Below, piece by piece: positions 41,892-50,744 of a DNA stretch of 57,982 bases. Where the stretch lies: contig WRKO01000015.1 of the NCBI GenBank assembly GCA_009782215.1, positions 1-57,982 on the forward strand, read 5' to 3'. The translations under genes and the position numbers were made by a program. How positions within the stretch are numbered: the stretch's first letter is position 1; each line of letters starts with the position of its first letter. The notes under the pieces were generated by a model. That model was not told the DNA's origin. It ran no database searches and worked only from the letters and a program-made list of their open reading frames with translations. This DNA comes from Oscillospiraceae bacterium (lineage in GTDB: Bacteria > Bacillota > Clostridia > Oscillospirales > UBA929).

Positions 41892-42841
41892 TATATCTTC
41901 CCCGAACAGCCCAGCACGTTGACCAGCTTGCGTTTGACCATGTCCTTGATGGCGGCGCGGGCGGGGGTGAGGTATTGGCGCGGGTCGAAGTGGCCGGGGT
42001 TGTCGGCGAAGTGCTTACGTACGGTGGCGGTCATGGCAAGGCGCAAATCGCTGTCGATGTTGATTTTGCAGACGGCCATTTTGGCGGCTTGGCGGAGCAT
42101 CTCCTCCGGGATGCCGATGGCGTCGGGCATTTTGCCGCCGTATTGGTTGACCATATCCACAAATTCTGGGATAACGCTGGACGCGCCGTGCAGCACGATG
42201 GGGAACCCCGGCAGGCGTTTTTGGATGTTTTCGAGGATGTCAAAGCGAAGCTGCGGCTTTTGGCCCGGCTTGAACTTAAACGCGCCGTGGCTGGTGCCGA
42301 TGGCGATGGCAAGGCTGTCAACGCCGGTTTTGGTCACAAACTCCTCCACCTCGGCGGGATTGGTAAACTGCGCGTCGGCCTCGCTGACGTTGACGTCGTC
42401 CTCAATGCCCGCCAGCTTGCCCAGCTCTCCCTCCACGGTGACGCCTTTGCTGTGGGCGTATTCGACGACCTGCTTGGTCAGGGCGATGTTGTCTTCAAAG
42501 GAATGCTTGCTGCCGTCAATCATAACGGAGGTAAACCCGCCGTCGATGCAGGACTTGCAGATTTCAAAGTCGTCACCGTGGTCGAGGTGGACGGCGATGG
42601 GCAAATCCACGCCTTGGGCGCCCGCGTCGGCAAGGGCGGCCTCAATCAGCTTCATCAGGTAAATGTGCTTGGCATACTTGCGCGCGCCGGCGGAGACTTG
42701 CAGGATAAGCGGGGCCTTTTCCTCCATCGCGGCCTCGGTAATCCCTTGGATAATCTCCATGTTGTTGACGTTGAACGCGCCGATGGCGTATCCGCCCTCA
42801 TACGCGTTCTTGAACATTTCTTTGGTCGTGACCAATCCCAT
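41891..42841 (-). CDS. fba: Class II fructose-1,6-bisphosphate aldolase
   Basis: 316 residues. Zn-binding HLDHGDDFEICKSCI (about 87-101), VMIDGSKHSFEDN, GTSHGAFKFK and VLHGASSV. It cleaves fructose 1,6-bisphosphate in glycolysis. ATG at 42841 behind AAAAGGAG, with its own promoter. Confidence 0.96.
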   Translation of the reverse strand: MGLVTTKEMFKNAYEGGYAIGAFNVNNMEIIQGITEAAMEEKAPLILQVSAGARKYAKHIYLMKLIEAALADAGAQGVDLPIAVHLDHGDDFEICKSCIDGGFTSVMIDGSKHSFEDNIALTKQVVEYAHSKGVTVEGELGKLAGIEDDVNVSEADAQFTNPAEVEEFVTKTGVDSLAIAIGTSHGAFKFKPGQKPQLRFDILENIQKRLPGFPIVLHGASSVIPEFVDMVNQYGGKMPDAIGIPEEMLRQAAKMAVCKINIDSDLRLAMTATVRKHFADNPGHFDPRQYLTPARAAIKDMVKRKLVNVLGCSGKI

Positions 42842-42882
42842 GCCGTTCAGCTCCTTTTGTTATCATTTGGACTATCTCCTTG

Positions 42883-42912
42883 AGTATACCACACGGGAAC
42901 GCCGCTTGACAA
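42883..42912 (-). promoter_or_regulatory. Promoter of fba
   Basis: Minus strand TTGTCA, 18 nt, TATACT, 41 bases before the ATG. Confidence 0.6.
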
Positions 42913-42951
42913 GAGCGAATGAACAGATTGCGCCTATAAAATGCGCGCGGA

Positions 42952-42982
42952 ACAGCCCTCCGGCCCGGCCGGGAGGGCTGTT
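42952..42982 (-). other. GC-rich hairpin after the HD-GYP gene
   Basis: Arms AACAGCCCTCC and GGAGGGCTGTT meet around CGGCC-GGCCG; 20 bases after the HD-GYP stop. No U-run follows on the minus strand, so termination is uncertain. Confidence 0.4.
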
Positions 42983-43002
42983 GCCCTTTTGCCGGGGCCC
43001 GG

Positions 43003-44007
43003 TTACTGCGGGAAACGCCCGGCGATTCCGAGAAACACTTCGGCGATGTGCGGGTCGAAATGTGTCCCGCTGTTTTTGCGGATGATGTCAACCGCCTGCT
43101 CGTGGGTGAACGGCCTTTTGTACGGGCGCTCGGAAACCAGCGCGTCGTAGACGTCGGCGATGGCCATAATCCTCCCCTGAAGCGGGATGGCTTCGCCCTT
43201 CAGCCCGCGCGCGTATCCCAGCCCGTCCCAGCGTTCGTGGTGGTATCCGGCAAACAGCAGGGCGTGGTTCATAAACGATTCCTCGCCGGTTTTGGCAATG
43301 ATTCTGCCGATAATCTGCTCGCCCTCGGGGACGTGTTTTTTGATTTGCTCAAATTCCTCCGGGGTCAGCCTGCCGGGCTTATTCAAAATAACGTCCGGCA
43401 CCGCCACCTTGCCCACGTCGTGCAGGCGGGCTGAAAAAACGGCGGTGTCGATATCCCAGCGGTTGATTTCCTCCGCGTAGACGCCCTTTTCCAGCATGGC
43501 CTCTATCAGGATTTTGATGTACAGCGACGTTTTTTCAATATGCCCGCCGGTGACCTTGTCGCGGCTTTCCACCATATCCCCGACGACGGCCAGTATGCTG
43601 AAAAGAAGGCGTTCCAGCCGCAGGGTGCGCTTTCTGAGCAGTTCCTCAATGTGCAGATGGTGGGCGATGCGGTTGAGCAGGACGGCGGGGGAAAAGGGCT
43701 TGGTGACAAAATCAATGGCGCCGTATTCCAAGCCCCGCGCTTCGGACTCCACGTCCTTTGACGCGGTGAGAAACATGACCGGGATGCCGGCTGTCTGATC
43801 GCGCTCTTTCAGCCGCTTAATCGCGGCAAACCCGTCCATGCCCGGCATTTCGATGTCAAGCAGGATTAAATCCGGCGTGACCCTGTCCAGCAGGGCCAGC
43901 ATTTTGTCGGCGGAAGCCATTGTTCGGACGCGGTAATGCGGCTCTAAGACCCGCTTTGCCTCAACAAGATTGAGGTCCTGATCGTCAACGACAAAGATGG
44001 TTTGCAT
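43003..44007 (-). CDS. Response regulator with HD-GYP-type phosphodiesterase domain
   Basis: 334 residues. Receiver domain with Asp51 (LILLDIEMPG) and the KPF Lys (about 101), a coiled linker, then an HD domain: HDVGKVAVPD and, about 60 residues later, HHERWDGLGYARGLKG. The consensus there is HHExxDGxGYPxGL; the Pro of GYP is Ala here. HD-GYP proteins hydrolyse cyclic di-GMP. Start ATG at 44007 behind GGGAGGGG. No cognate kinase or GGDEF gene in the window. Confidence 0.93.
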   Translation of the reverse strand: MQTIFVVDDQDLNLVEAKRVLEPHYRVRTMASADKMLALLDRVTPDLILLDIEMPGMDGFAAIKRLKERDQTAGIPVMFLTASKDVESEARGLEYGAIDFVTKPFSPAVLLNRIAHHLHIEELLRKRTLRLERLLFSILAVVGDMVESRDKVTGGHIEKTSLYIKILIEAMLEKGVYAEEINRWDIDTAVFSARLHDVGKVAVPDVILNKPGRLTPEEFEQIKKHVPEGEQIIGRIIAKTGEESFMNHALLFAGYHHERWDGLGYARGLKGEAIPLQGRIMAIADVYDALVSERPYKRPFTHEQAVDIIRKNSGTHFDPHIAEVFLGIAGRFPQ

Positions 44008-44121
44008 GACGCCCCTCCCGCCAAACATAGTCAAGATATCTGCCTATGGATTATACGCAACGGGCGGCAGATAACAAGTGGCCGTGGGGGGTATTAAGCG
44101 GAAACTTTTGCGCCCGCGCGC

Positions 44122-44149
44122 AAAAAAGGACGGCCGCAGGCAGCCGCCC
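44122..44149 (-). terminator. Intrinsic terminator after the AI-2E/YtvI-like gene
   Basis: Minus strand: a 9-bp GC-rich stem (two G-T pairs, 4-nt loop) followed by TTTTTTG, 17 bases after the stop. Confidence 0.75.
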
Positions 44150-44166
44150 CTTAACGGACAACCCCG

Positions 44167-45261
44167 CTAATTGACAAGATGGATTTTGTCCTTGCGCTGC
44201 AAATCGGCGATGACGGTGACGACAATGGGCATGATGATAAGGCCCAGAACCCCCATAGCAAGGAAGCCCAGATACATGGCGGCGAGCGTCAGCAGCGGGT
44301 TCAGCCCGAGCTGGTCGCCCACAATCTTAGGCTCAATGAGTTGGCGGATGGTGAAGATAATGATATAGAGGAGGAAAAGGCCGATGCCCATAGTGGTATT
44401 GCCGATGATGAGAGAGATGACCGCCCACGGAATCAGCACCGTCCCGCAGCCCACGACGGGCAGAAAGTCCAGCAGGGCGATGGCCAACGCCGGAACAAGG
44501 CTGAACTGGCCCCGTATGAGGCTCAGGCCGATTAACAGCTCGGCAAAGGTCACGGCCATGATTTTCAGGTAGGCGCCGTAGTAGGAAACAAGGCTCCGCT
44601 TGAGCGAGACGATGGTGTGGCTTATGAAAAGGCGCCGTTTTTCGCTCATCTGGCGCAGGATAAAGGCCAGCGCTTCTTCGTAGTAAACGGTTGAAAAGAG
44701 CGTGAAGAGGAAGGTGAAAAGAACCAGCAGGAAGGTGGTGGGCGCTTGCGCCGCCAGCCCCACGAAGTTGATGGAGGCCACCATCCGGGCGATTCCCTCA
44801 GCCAGCCACGCGATGATATGCGCGCCGTCGCCATCAACCTCCCAGTCGGGGAACAGCATCCCTATATTCTGCGTAATCCAGCGCTCCGTTTCCCTCAGGG
44901 CTGGCTCAATGGTGTTGGTATAGTAGTCGCCGAACTGCTCCGCCTGCTCCTGCACGGAGTGGAAGAGGTATATCCCCCCGAACGTCAGCGGCGTCCCGAT
45001 GATGCCGATGAAGAGGATGACGGCCAGAAACGCGACCGGCTTGCGCGGAATCCGCGTTTTGCGCGAGATAAGCCGGATAAGCGGGTTGAGGATCCGCGCG
45101 ATGAGAAACCCAATCAGGAAGGGCAGTAGCCAGCCGATGACATAGTTCAGCAAGCCGTACAAGAGCGCCAGTACGGCGGCCCAGTACAGGAGGTTGATGA
45201 GAAATCGCTTGCGGCGCGCGGTACGCTCGTCGGCTTGGTTTGGGGCGGGGTTGTTTTCCAC
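44167..45261 (-). CDS. AI-2E family permease (YtvI-like)
   Basis: 364 residues, about eight membrane segments. The family block LDFLPVVGCGTVLIPWAV and IEPKIVGDQLGLNPLLTLAAMYLG are present. Members include YtvI of spore formers and Na+/H+ antiporter or AI-2 exporter types; the substrate is not predictable. Start GTG at 45261 after AGGAGG; an ATG 18 bases upstream precedes that site and is not used. Overlaps nothing but follows the small unknown gene closely. Confidence 0.88.
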   Translation of the reverse strand: MENNPAPNQADERTARRKRFLINLLYWAAVLALLYGLLNYVIGWLLPFLIGFLIARILNPLIRLISRKTRIPRKPVAFLAVILFIGIIGTPLTFGGIYLFHSVQEQAEQFGDYYTNTIEPALRETERWITQNIGMLFPDWEVDGDGAHIIAWLAEGIARMVASINFVGLAAQAPTTFLLVLFTFLFTLFSTVYYEEALAFILRQMSEKRRLFISHTIVSLKRSLVSYYGAYLKIMAVTFAELLIGLSLIRGQFSLVPALAIALLDFLPVVGCGTVLIPWAVISLIIGNTTMGIGLFLLYIIIFTIRQLIEPKIVGDQLGLNPLLTLAAMYLGFLAMGVLGLIIMPIVVTVIADLQRKDKIHLVN

Positions 45262-45275
45262 CGTGTATCCTCCTG

Positions 45276-45683
45276 TCATAGGTTGAGTACGATGTTGTCC
45301 GTTCCGTTGCGCTCGAACTCGGCGATATACGCGCCGATGCGTTCGTTAATCTGCTCGGCGTCGTCCTCGGTGCCGCCGTCGGCAATGACGTCGCGCCGCG
45401 CCAGCTCCTCGGCCAGTATTTCAAAGAAAATGGCGTCCTCATATTCCATGATGGCTTCGTGAATGCCGCCCTCGGCAAAGGCGCGGGACGGAATGGCGGC
45501 GCCGTCCGCCGTCTCCGTGAGCTTTTCCATCCCCAGCTCGCGGCATTTTTCAAACAGGAGCGACTCCACCTCGTCAAACTCCGTGATGCGGTCGTCGCCC
45601 CGCGCTGAATTGAGAACCCAATTACCAATATAAACAAGGTCTATAAGCCTGCGAAATTGTTTGAGAGTCACAGATAGCTCCAT
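45276..45683 (-). CDS. Conserved-looking acidic protein, unknown
   Basis: 135 residues, mostly helical and acidic; starts MELSVTLKQFRRLIDLVYIGNWVLNS. No family recognised. Start ATG at 45683; GGGAGG lies about 14 bases upstream, so a GTG at 45698 overlapping it is a poorer alternative. A TATAAT at 45716-45721 may be its -10. It is 14 bases before the YtvI-like gene and divergent from murI. Confidence 0.7.
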   Translation of the reverse strand: MELSVTLKQFRRLIDLVYIGNWVLNSARGDDRITEFDEVESLLFEKCRELGMEKLTETADGAAIPSRAFAEGGIHEAIMEYEDAIFFEILAEELARRDVIADGGTEDDAEQINERIGAYIAEFERNGTDNIVLNL

Positions 45684-45828
45684 GGACGCAAAAAGCACCT
45701 CCCATCATCAAGGCCATTATACACCTCCGCGCGCAAAAACGCCAGCCTATTTTTCACCCCCCGGAATGAAAATTTTTTCCGGCATTGCGATTTACCTCCG
45801 CCACACCGCAATATACTGTACCCTACGG

Positions 45829-45857
45829 TTGCGCCCACCGGCGGGCTGTGTTATACT
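45829..45857 (+). promoter_or_regulatory. Promoter of murI
   Basis: TTGCGC, 17 nt, TATACT, 33 bases before the TTG start. The -35 is weak. Confidence 0.5.
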
Positions 45858-45890
45858 GGCTGTATACATAGCATCTGAGGAGGGGTCGCT

Positions 45891-46694
45891 TTGGACGACA
45901 ACCGCCCGATAGCGGTATTCGATTCGGGGTTGGGCGGCCTGACGGCGGTCGGGGCGCTCGCTGAGTTATGTCCGAACGAGGACTTGATGTATTTCGGGGA
46001 CACCGGCCGCGTTCCCTACGGCACGCGTTCACGCCGCACCATTCTGCGCTTTTCGGCGCAGGCGGCGCGGTTTTTACAGTCCTTCGGGCCCAAAGCGCTG
46101 GTCGTCGCCTGCGGCACGGCAAGCACCGCGGCTATGGAGACGTTTGAGTATCCCGGCGTCCCGGCCGTCGGCGTGGTGGAGCCGTCGGTGCGCAGAGCCG
46201 CCGAGGCGACGCGCAACGGACGGGTGGGCCTGCTCGCCACACCCGCGTCCGTACGGACGGGGGCGTATTCGGACGTTATGGGGAGAATCGCCCCAAGCGT
46301 CCGCCTGACCGAGCGGGAGGGGCGCTTATTGGTGCCGCTGGTGGAAGCCGGGCGCGTCAGCCCCGGCGACCGGGTGGCGGAAGCCTTGGTGGCTGAATAC
46401 TGCGCCCCCTTCCTGCAAGCGGGCGTTGATACGCTGATTTTAGGCTGCACCCACTATCCGCTGCTGAACACGCTGTTTGCCGCCGCCCTGCCCGGGGTGG
46501 CGCTGATTGACGCCGGAGCCGAGGCCGCCGCCGCCCTGCGCGGCCTCATCAGCCGCGCCGAACCAAACCGCATCGGCAAGCTGCGCTTTTTCGTCAGCGA
46601 CGACGCGGAAGGCTTCTCCGAGCAAGCGGCCATGTTTTTACGCCGGAGGATAACGGAGCCCGCGGAGTTTGTTGACCTTGAGGAGATTTTGTGA
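45891..46694 (+). CDS. murI: Glutamate racemase
   Basis: 267 residues. Both catalytic cysteines are visible: VACGTASTAA (about 75) and GCTHYPLL (about 185), with DSGLGGLTAV at the N-terminus and YFGDTGRVPYG. It supplies D-Glu for peptidoglycan. Start TTG at 45891 behind AGGAGGGG. Confidence 0.96.
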   Translation: MDDNRPIAVFDSGLGGLTAVGALAELCPNEDLMYFGDTGRVPYGTRSRRTILRFSAQAARFLQSFGPKALVVACGTASTAAMETFEYPGVPAVGVVEPSVRRAAEATRNGRVGLLATPASVRTGAYSDVMGRIAPSVRLTEREGRLLVPLVEAGRVSPGDRVAEALVAEYCAPFLQAGVDTLILGCTHYPLLNTLFAAALPGVALIDAGAEAAAALRGLISRAEPNRIGKLRFFVSDDAEGFSEQAAMFLRRRITEPAEFVDLEEIL

Positions 46695-46752
46695 TATGAT
46701 GGATGGTACGGGTTCGTAATGTGGGAAATTTATATTATCGGAGATTAAAAAT

Positions 46753-46950
46753 ATGAGAAAAGTTATATTGCTTATTACAGGGACAGTAATTTATTATTTT
46801 ATTGCTGTACTTACTTTATTTATTTTGACTTTACTGTTTAACGATTCTTTTGAGAATGTATGGCTGTCCGCGATTCCTGTAACAATCTTTGCAGAATTAT
46901 TATTGCTTGCTTGGTATTTATTAGATAAACATAAAAAACGCACCAAATAA
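46753..46950 (+). CDS. Small AT-rich two-helix membrane protein
   Basis: 65 residues with two hydrophobic segments (about 4-29 and 38-57) and a basic tail KHKKRTK. No family recognised. The gene is strongly AT-rich compared with everything around it, and GGAG lies 10 bases upstream of the ATG. It could be a recent arrival such as an immunity or stress peptide; function unknown. Confidence 0.65.
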   Translation: MRKVILLITGTVIYYFIAVLTLFILTLLFNDSFENVWLSAIPVTIFAELLLLAWYLLDKHKKRTK

Positions 46951-47039
46951 GCATTTCCCGCATCGCCGCTCTGCGGCGGCGGCGAGTTGCCACGAGATAA
47001 AACTATATCCCTATCGGGTACATATAAGGAGTGCAGATT

Positions 47040-47534
47040 ATGACGAATCCGCGCAGGCGGGATGTAATTGTTACCATTCAGGGGTGCAGGCTTTCGCCGG
47101 ACCCGCAGAACAATCATCTGGTGAATGTGGTGACCGACGGCTCGATGGTTCGGCTTCCGCAGGGATATACGGTTTCTTACCGCGAACCGTTTGACTATGA
47201 TGAAGACTCGCTGACCACCCTTTTGGTGGAGGGTGAGCGTGTCACCATGCTCCGCAGCGGCGGCGTCAACACGCAAATGGTCTTTGAGGAGGGCCGCAGG
47301 CACGTTTCGTATTACGAAACCGCCGAGGGCCCGGCGGCCGTGGGCGTCACCGCCAGCCGGGTGGACACCGATTTCGGGCAGGAGGGCGGCCGCATCGAGG
47401 TTGATTACGGCGTTGAGATTGCGGGGAGCATCGCCGAGGAGAGCTTTGTACATATCGACGTCCGCGCCGCCACCGGGCCTTGGCTCACCGTCCCGGACGG
47501 CATCACGGTATACCGCGACGATTTTGTGAATTAG
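47040..47534 (+). CDS. DUF1934 family beta-barrel protein (YwiB-like)
   Basis: 164 residues, predicted small lipocalin-like barrel. The opening RRRDVIVTIQG and the SYYETAEGPAAVGVTASRV segment match DUF1934. Function unknown in the family. ATG at 47040 behind AAGGAG. Ten bases before the S41 protease gene. Confidence 0.82.
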   Translation: MTNPRRRDVIVTIQGCRLSPDPQNNHLVNVVTDGSMVRLPQGYTVSYREPFDYDEDSLTTLLVEGERVTMLRSGGVNTQMVFEEGRRHVSYYETAEGPAAVGVTASRVDTDFGQEGGRIEVDYGVEIAGSIAEESFVHIDVRAATGPWLTVPDGITVYRDDFVN

Positions 47535-47544
47535 GAGAAATGAT

Positions 47545-49011
47545 ATGAGTAAGCTGATTACGCGCGTCCTGTCCCTGCTGCTGGCTTTGATTCTGTTTGC
47601 CGCTCCTGCGGCGGCGATCCCCGAAAACGGCGGCGAGCAGCTTGTGCTGCTGATTGAAATCGCCTCGAACATCCATAACTATGCGCTGTATCCGCCGGAG
47701 GATTTGTCGCTTGACGGCGTCACGGCGGGGACGCTGAAAGACGACCCCGATTTGTTTATGACCCTTGTGGAGTCATGGCTGGCGCCCGACCCGTACGGCC
47801 GCTTTATGAGCCGCGAGGACTATGATGTCGCCTTTGACGCCGGGCCGCCGCTCTACGGCATCGGCATCCAAGTGGATATGTCCATGCCGCTGGGTGTCTA
47901 TGTCGAGGCTTTCCTGCCGGGAGGGGGCGCGGGCCTCAGCGGCATGGAAGTCGGGGCGCTGATTGTCTCCGTGGACGGGGAGGATATTGTAGACAGGCCT
48001 TATTTGGAGGTGCGGCCCCTTTTTCTGGGCGAATGGTGGACGACGGTTGACGTCGGCTACATCAATCCGGGGTCGGTGGAGGTCTTGACCGAAACGATAC
48101 AGCGCGGCGCACTCAGTGTAGACAATGTGCAGGGCTTTATGATTGACGGGACGGACATCGGATATATTTCGATAAGCCGTTTCGGCTCGATTGCGGATTA
48201 TTTTGATTTCGACCATTATTACCATGAGTATCTGCCTGAAATGGGCGCCAAATCGGTCATCATTGATTTGCGCGGCAATCCCGGAGGACAGGTGGACACC
48301 CTGTACTACATACTCAACGTCATGCTCCCTGACGAAGGGGTTCTCCTGCTTGAGTATGTGGACGCGGAAGGGGTTGAGCCTGTGTACAGCTCGGGCTGGG
48401 ATTTGGACGAGCTGGCGGATTCCGGCCTCATTTTCTGGCAGCCGGATGACATCATCGTCCTTGTCAACAGCGAATCGGCGTCCGCCTCGGAGGTCTTCGC
48501 GGGGGCGCTGCAAGTCCACGGTCTGGCTGTCATCGTGGGCGAGACGACCGTTGGCAAGGCGCACAGCCAGTATCACATCCCCCTGTCCACGGACGATGTG
48601 CTGATTGTCACGGGAAACCGCATTGACTTGTATGAGGTCGGGACGTATCAGGGGGTGGGCATCATCCCCGACCATGAGGTGGCGCAGGGGACGCTCACCG
48701 GCGCGGAGCTTGTCTCCCACCCCCTCGACACAAGCCGCGCCCTGTTCCGCCAGAGCGTACTGACGGAGCGTATTGCCGCGGTGCAGGAGCGGCTGTCGCT
48801 TTTGGGGTATTACCGCGCCGAGCCAAACGGTGTCTTTGACGACTATATGATGTGGTGCCTCAACCGCTATCAGGCGGCAAACAAATTGCCCCCGGCCCGC
48901 TTCGTCAACGCCGAAACCCTGAAAATGATCGACAAGGCCGCTATGGAGCGCAAGTTTGTCGCCGACACGCAGATGGACTTTGCGCTGGAACTGCTGGGTG
49001 CCTCATATTGA
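47545..49011 (+). CDS. Secreted S41 (CtpA-like) peptidase with C-terminal peptidoglycan-binding domain
   Basis: 488 residues. Signal peptide 1-26 (ends AAPAAA). A PDZ-like region (about 105-155), then the S41 core: DLRGNPGG, catalytic Ser in NSESASASEVF (about 313) and Lys in GETTVGKAHSQ (about 338). Residues 410-470 are a PG_binding_1-type helix bundle (VQERLSLLGYYRAEPNGVF). It trims proteins outside the membrane, near the wall. The stop overlaps the start of the P-loop kinase gene. Confidence 0.93.
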   Translation: MSKLITRVLSLLLALILFAAPAAAIPENGGEQLVLLIEIASNIHNYALYPPEDLSLDGVTAGTLKDDPDLFMTLVESWLAPDPYGRFMSREDYDVAFDAGPPLYGIGIQVDMSMPLGVYVEAFLPGGGAGLSGMEVGALIVSVDGEDIVDRPYLEVRPLFLGEWWTTVDVGYINPGSVEVLTETIQRGALSVDNVQGFMIDGTDIGYISISRFGSIADYFDFDHYYHEYLPEMGAKSVIIDLRGNPGGQVDTLYYILNVMLPDEGVLLLEYVDAEGVEPVYSSGWDLDELADSGLIFWQPDDIIVLVNSESASASEVFAGALQVHGLAVIVGETTVGKAHSQYHIPLSTDDVLIVTGNRIDLYEVGTYQGVGIIPDHEVAQGTLTGAELVSHPLDTSRALFRQSVLTERIAAVQERLSLLGYYRAEPNGVFDDYMMWCLNRYQAANKLPPARFVNAETLKMIDKAAMERKFVADTQMDFALELLGASY

Positions 49012-49589
49012 CGGTATCGGACGGTTTTCCGGCGCTGTGCCGAGAGATAGACCGGCTTGTAAAGCAGACAAAACGCGCCGCCGCCATTGACGGAGGGAGC
49101 GCGGCGGGTAAATCCTTTCTGGCGGCGCGTCTGAGGGACGCATATGCCTGCAATGTGATTTCCATGGACGATTTTTTCCTTCGCCCGTTTCAGCGGACGC
49201 CGGAACGCCTTGGCGAGCCGGGCGGGAACATAGACTACGAACGGTTTGAAGAGGAAATCCTCAAACCGCTGAAACGCGGAAAACCCTTTGCCTACCGCCC
49301 GTATAACTGCCAAACCGGGGAGCTGGCCGCGCCGGTGGCCGTGACGCCGGCCCCGCTTACCATTATTGAAGGCGTATACAGCCTGCACCCGCGCTTTACC
49401 GGAGCGTACGACGTCGCCGTGTTTCTGCGCATCGGCGAAGCCGAACAGCGCCGCCGTCTGGCCGAACGCAGCCCGCGTTTGTATGATAGATTCATCGGCG
49501 AGTGGATTCCTATGGAAAATCAGTATTTCAACGCGTTTGAAATAGCCGGAAAATGTGATTTTGTGTTTGATGCTGGAGGGTTGGCATGA
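49008..49589 (+). CDS. P-loop kinase of the uridine kinase/phosphoribulokinase type
   Basis: 193 residues. Walker A DGGSAAGKS (about 27-35), SMDDFFLRPFQRTPERLGEPGGNIDYERF, and LTIIEGVYSLHP, the pattern of uridine-kinase-like enzymes. A small-molecule kinase; substrate unproven. Start TTG at 49008 shares bases with the protease stop (TTGA). It overlaps the DUF3842 gene by four bases and may serve a substrate imported by the ECF component downstream. Confidence 0.85.
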   Translation: MTVSDGFPALCREIDRLVKQTKRAAAIDGGSAAGKSFLAARLRDAYACNVISMDDFFLRPFQRTPERLGEPGGNIDYERFEEEILKPLKRGKPFAYRPYNCQTGELAAPVAVTPAPLTIIEGVYSLHPRFTGAYDVAVFLRIGEAEQRRRLAERSPRLYDRFIGEWIPMENQYFNAFEIAGKCDFVFDAGGLA

Positions 49590-49993
49590 AAGTTGTTGTC
49601 ATAGACGGTCAAGGCGGGAAGATGGGGCAGATGCTGATTGAGCGGATTAAAAGCACCGGGCTTCCCTGCGAATTGATTGCCATAGGCACAAACAGCATCG
49701 CGACCTCCGTGATGCTCAAGGCAGGCGCCGGAGCCGGGGCGACCGGGGAAAACCCAGTCATCGCCGCAAGCCGCGACGCCGACGTGATCATCGGCCCGAT
49801 TGGGATTATCTCCGCCGATTCGCTGCTGGGCGAGGTCACCCCCGCGATGGCCGCCTCCGTAGGGCAAAGCAAGGCGAAAAAGCTCCTGCTCCCCGTCAAC
49901 CTATGCAACAACATCATCGTCGGCACGCGCTCGCTGACCGTTGCGAAGCTAATCGAGGAAACGGTGGGAGAGCTTTCAAAAATAATAAAGTAA
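49586..49993 (+). CDS. DUF3842 family protein
   Basis: 135 residues, Rossmann-like: VVVIDGQGGKMGQ at the start and DVIIGPIGIISADSLLGEVTP in the middle. DUF3842 is a clostridial family of unknown function. Coupled to the kinase gene by ATGA. Confidence 0.82.
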   Translation: MKVVVIDGQGGKMGQMLIERIKSTGLPCELIAIGTNSIATSVMLKAGAGAGATGENPVIAASRDADVIIGPIGIISADSLLGEVTPAMAASVGQSKAKKLLLPVNLCNNIIVGTRSLTVAKLIEETVGELSKIIK

Positions 49994-50096
49994 ACACCGG
50001 CTCAAGCCGTTTTATACAGACGCATACCGTTCATAACCGTATCACGAAGATGCGACTCCCGCCCAAGGCAGGAAGATTAAAAAGAGGAGAATTGTT

Positions 50097-50657
50097 ATGA
50101 ACGCAACCAAAAAGCAAATCGACATCAGAAACCTGACCGCCGCCGCCGTCTGTCTCGCCCTGAGCATCCTGCTGCCTTACCTGACAGGCAGGATTCAACA
50201 GCTTGGCACCGCTTTTTCCCCCATGCATATCCCGATTTTGCTCTGCGGCTTTGTCTGCGGGCCCTACTATGCGGCCATAATCGGAGCGGCCGCGCCGTTT
50301 CTGAATCATATGGTGTCCGGGATGCCGATGCTGCCGATGGCTTCGGTTATGAGTCCCGAGCTGGCCGTATATGGATTGGCCGCCGGACTCTTGTATCGAG
50401 CGCTTGCGAAAAAGAAGGACTATATCTACGTGTCGCTGATTGGCGCGATGATTGCGGGGCGCGTCGCTTTCGGCATTGCCGGCTGGCTGATTTTCAGCGT
50501 ACTCGGCATCTTCGAGGTGCCGTTTACTTGGGGTTGGGAATTTTTCGTCAACGGCGCGCTGATAACCGCGGCGCCGGGGATTATCCTGCATATCGTGCTG
50601 ATTCCCGTGATTGTGATGGCGCTGCAAAAAGCGCGGTTTATCACCGCGGAGCAATAG
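50097..50657 (+). CDS. ECF transporter S component
   Basis: 186 residues, six hydrophobic segments, pattern of the large ECF S-component family: SPMHIPILLCGFVCGPYYAAIIGAAAP near the first third. It captures a vitamin or similar nutrient and borrows a shared EcfAAT module encoded elsewhere. Ligand not predictable from sequence alone; the two genes before it may process the ligand. ATG at 50097 behind AGAGGAG. The 103-nt gap upstream has a small GC-rich fold but no riboswitch I recognise. Confidence 0.88.
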   Translation: MNATKKQIDIRNLTAAAVCLALSILLPYLTGRIQQLGTAFSPMHIPILLCGFVCGPYYAAIIGAAAPFLNHMVSGMPMLPMASVMSPELAVYGLAAGLLYRALAKKKDYIYVSLIGAMIAGRVAFGIAGWLIFSVLGIFEVPFTWGWEFFVNGALITAAPGIILHIVLIPVIVMALQKARFITAEQ

Positions 50658-50744
50658 CGGCATACGGACAAAATCAGGCACAGAAAGTCGGGCATGACGC
50701 TTTTCATACCGCTATACTAAACGCAGGATGAAAGGGGTGAGGCT

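Noticed and set aside
38877..42662. Long plus-strand frames opposite the ROK/hprK genes and aldo-keto reductase/fba
   Set aside because: Arg/His/Gly-rich shadow translations without motifs; the minus-strand genes are unmistakable.
49994..50096. Vitamin riboswitch before the ECF S component
   Set aside because: The leader has a small GC fold (CCCGCCCAAGGCAGG) but does not match the THF, preQ1, TPP, cobalamin or FMN riboswitch patterns I know.
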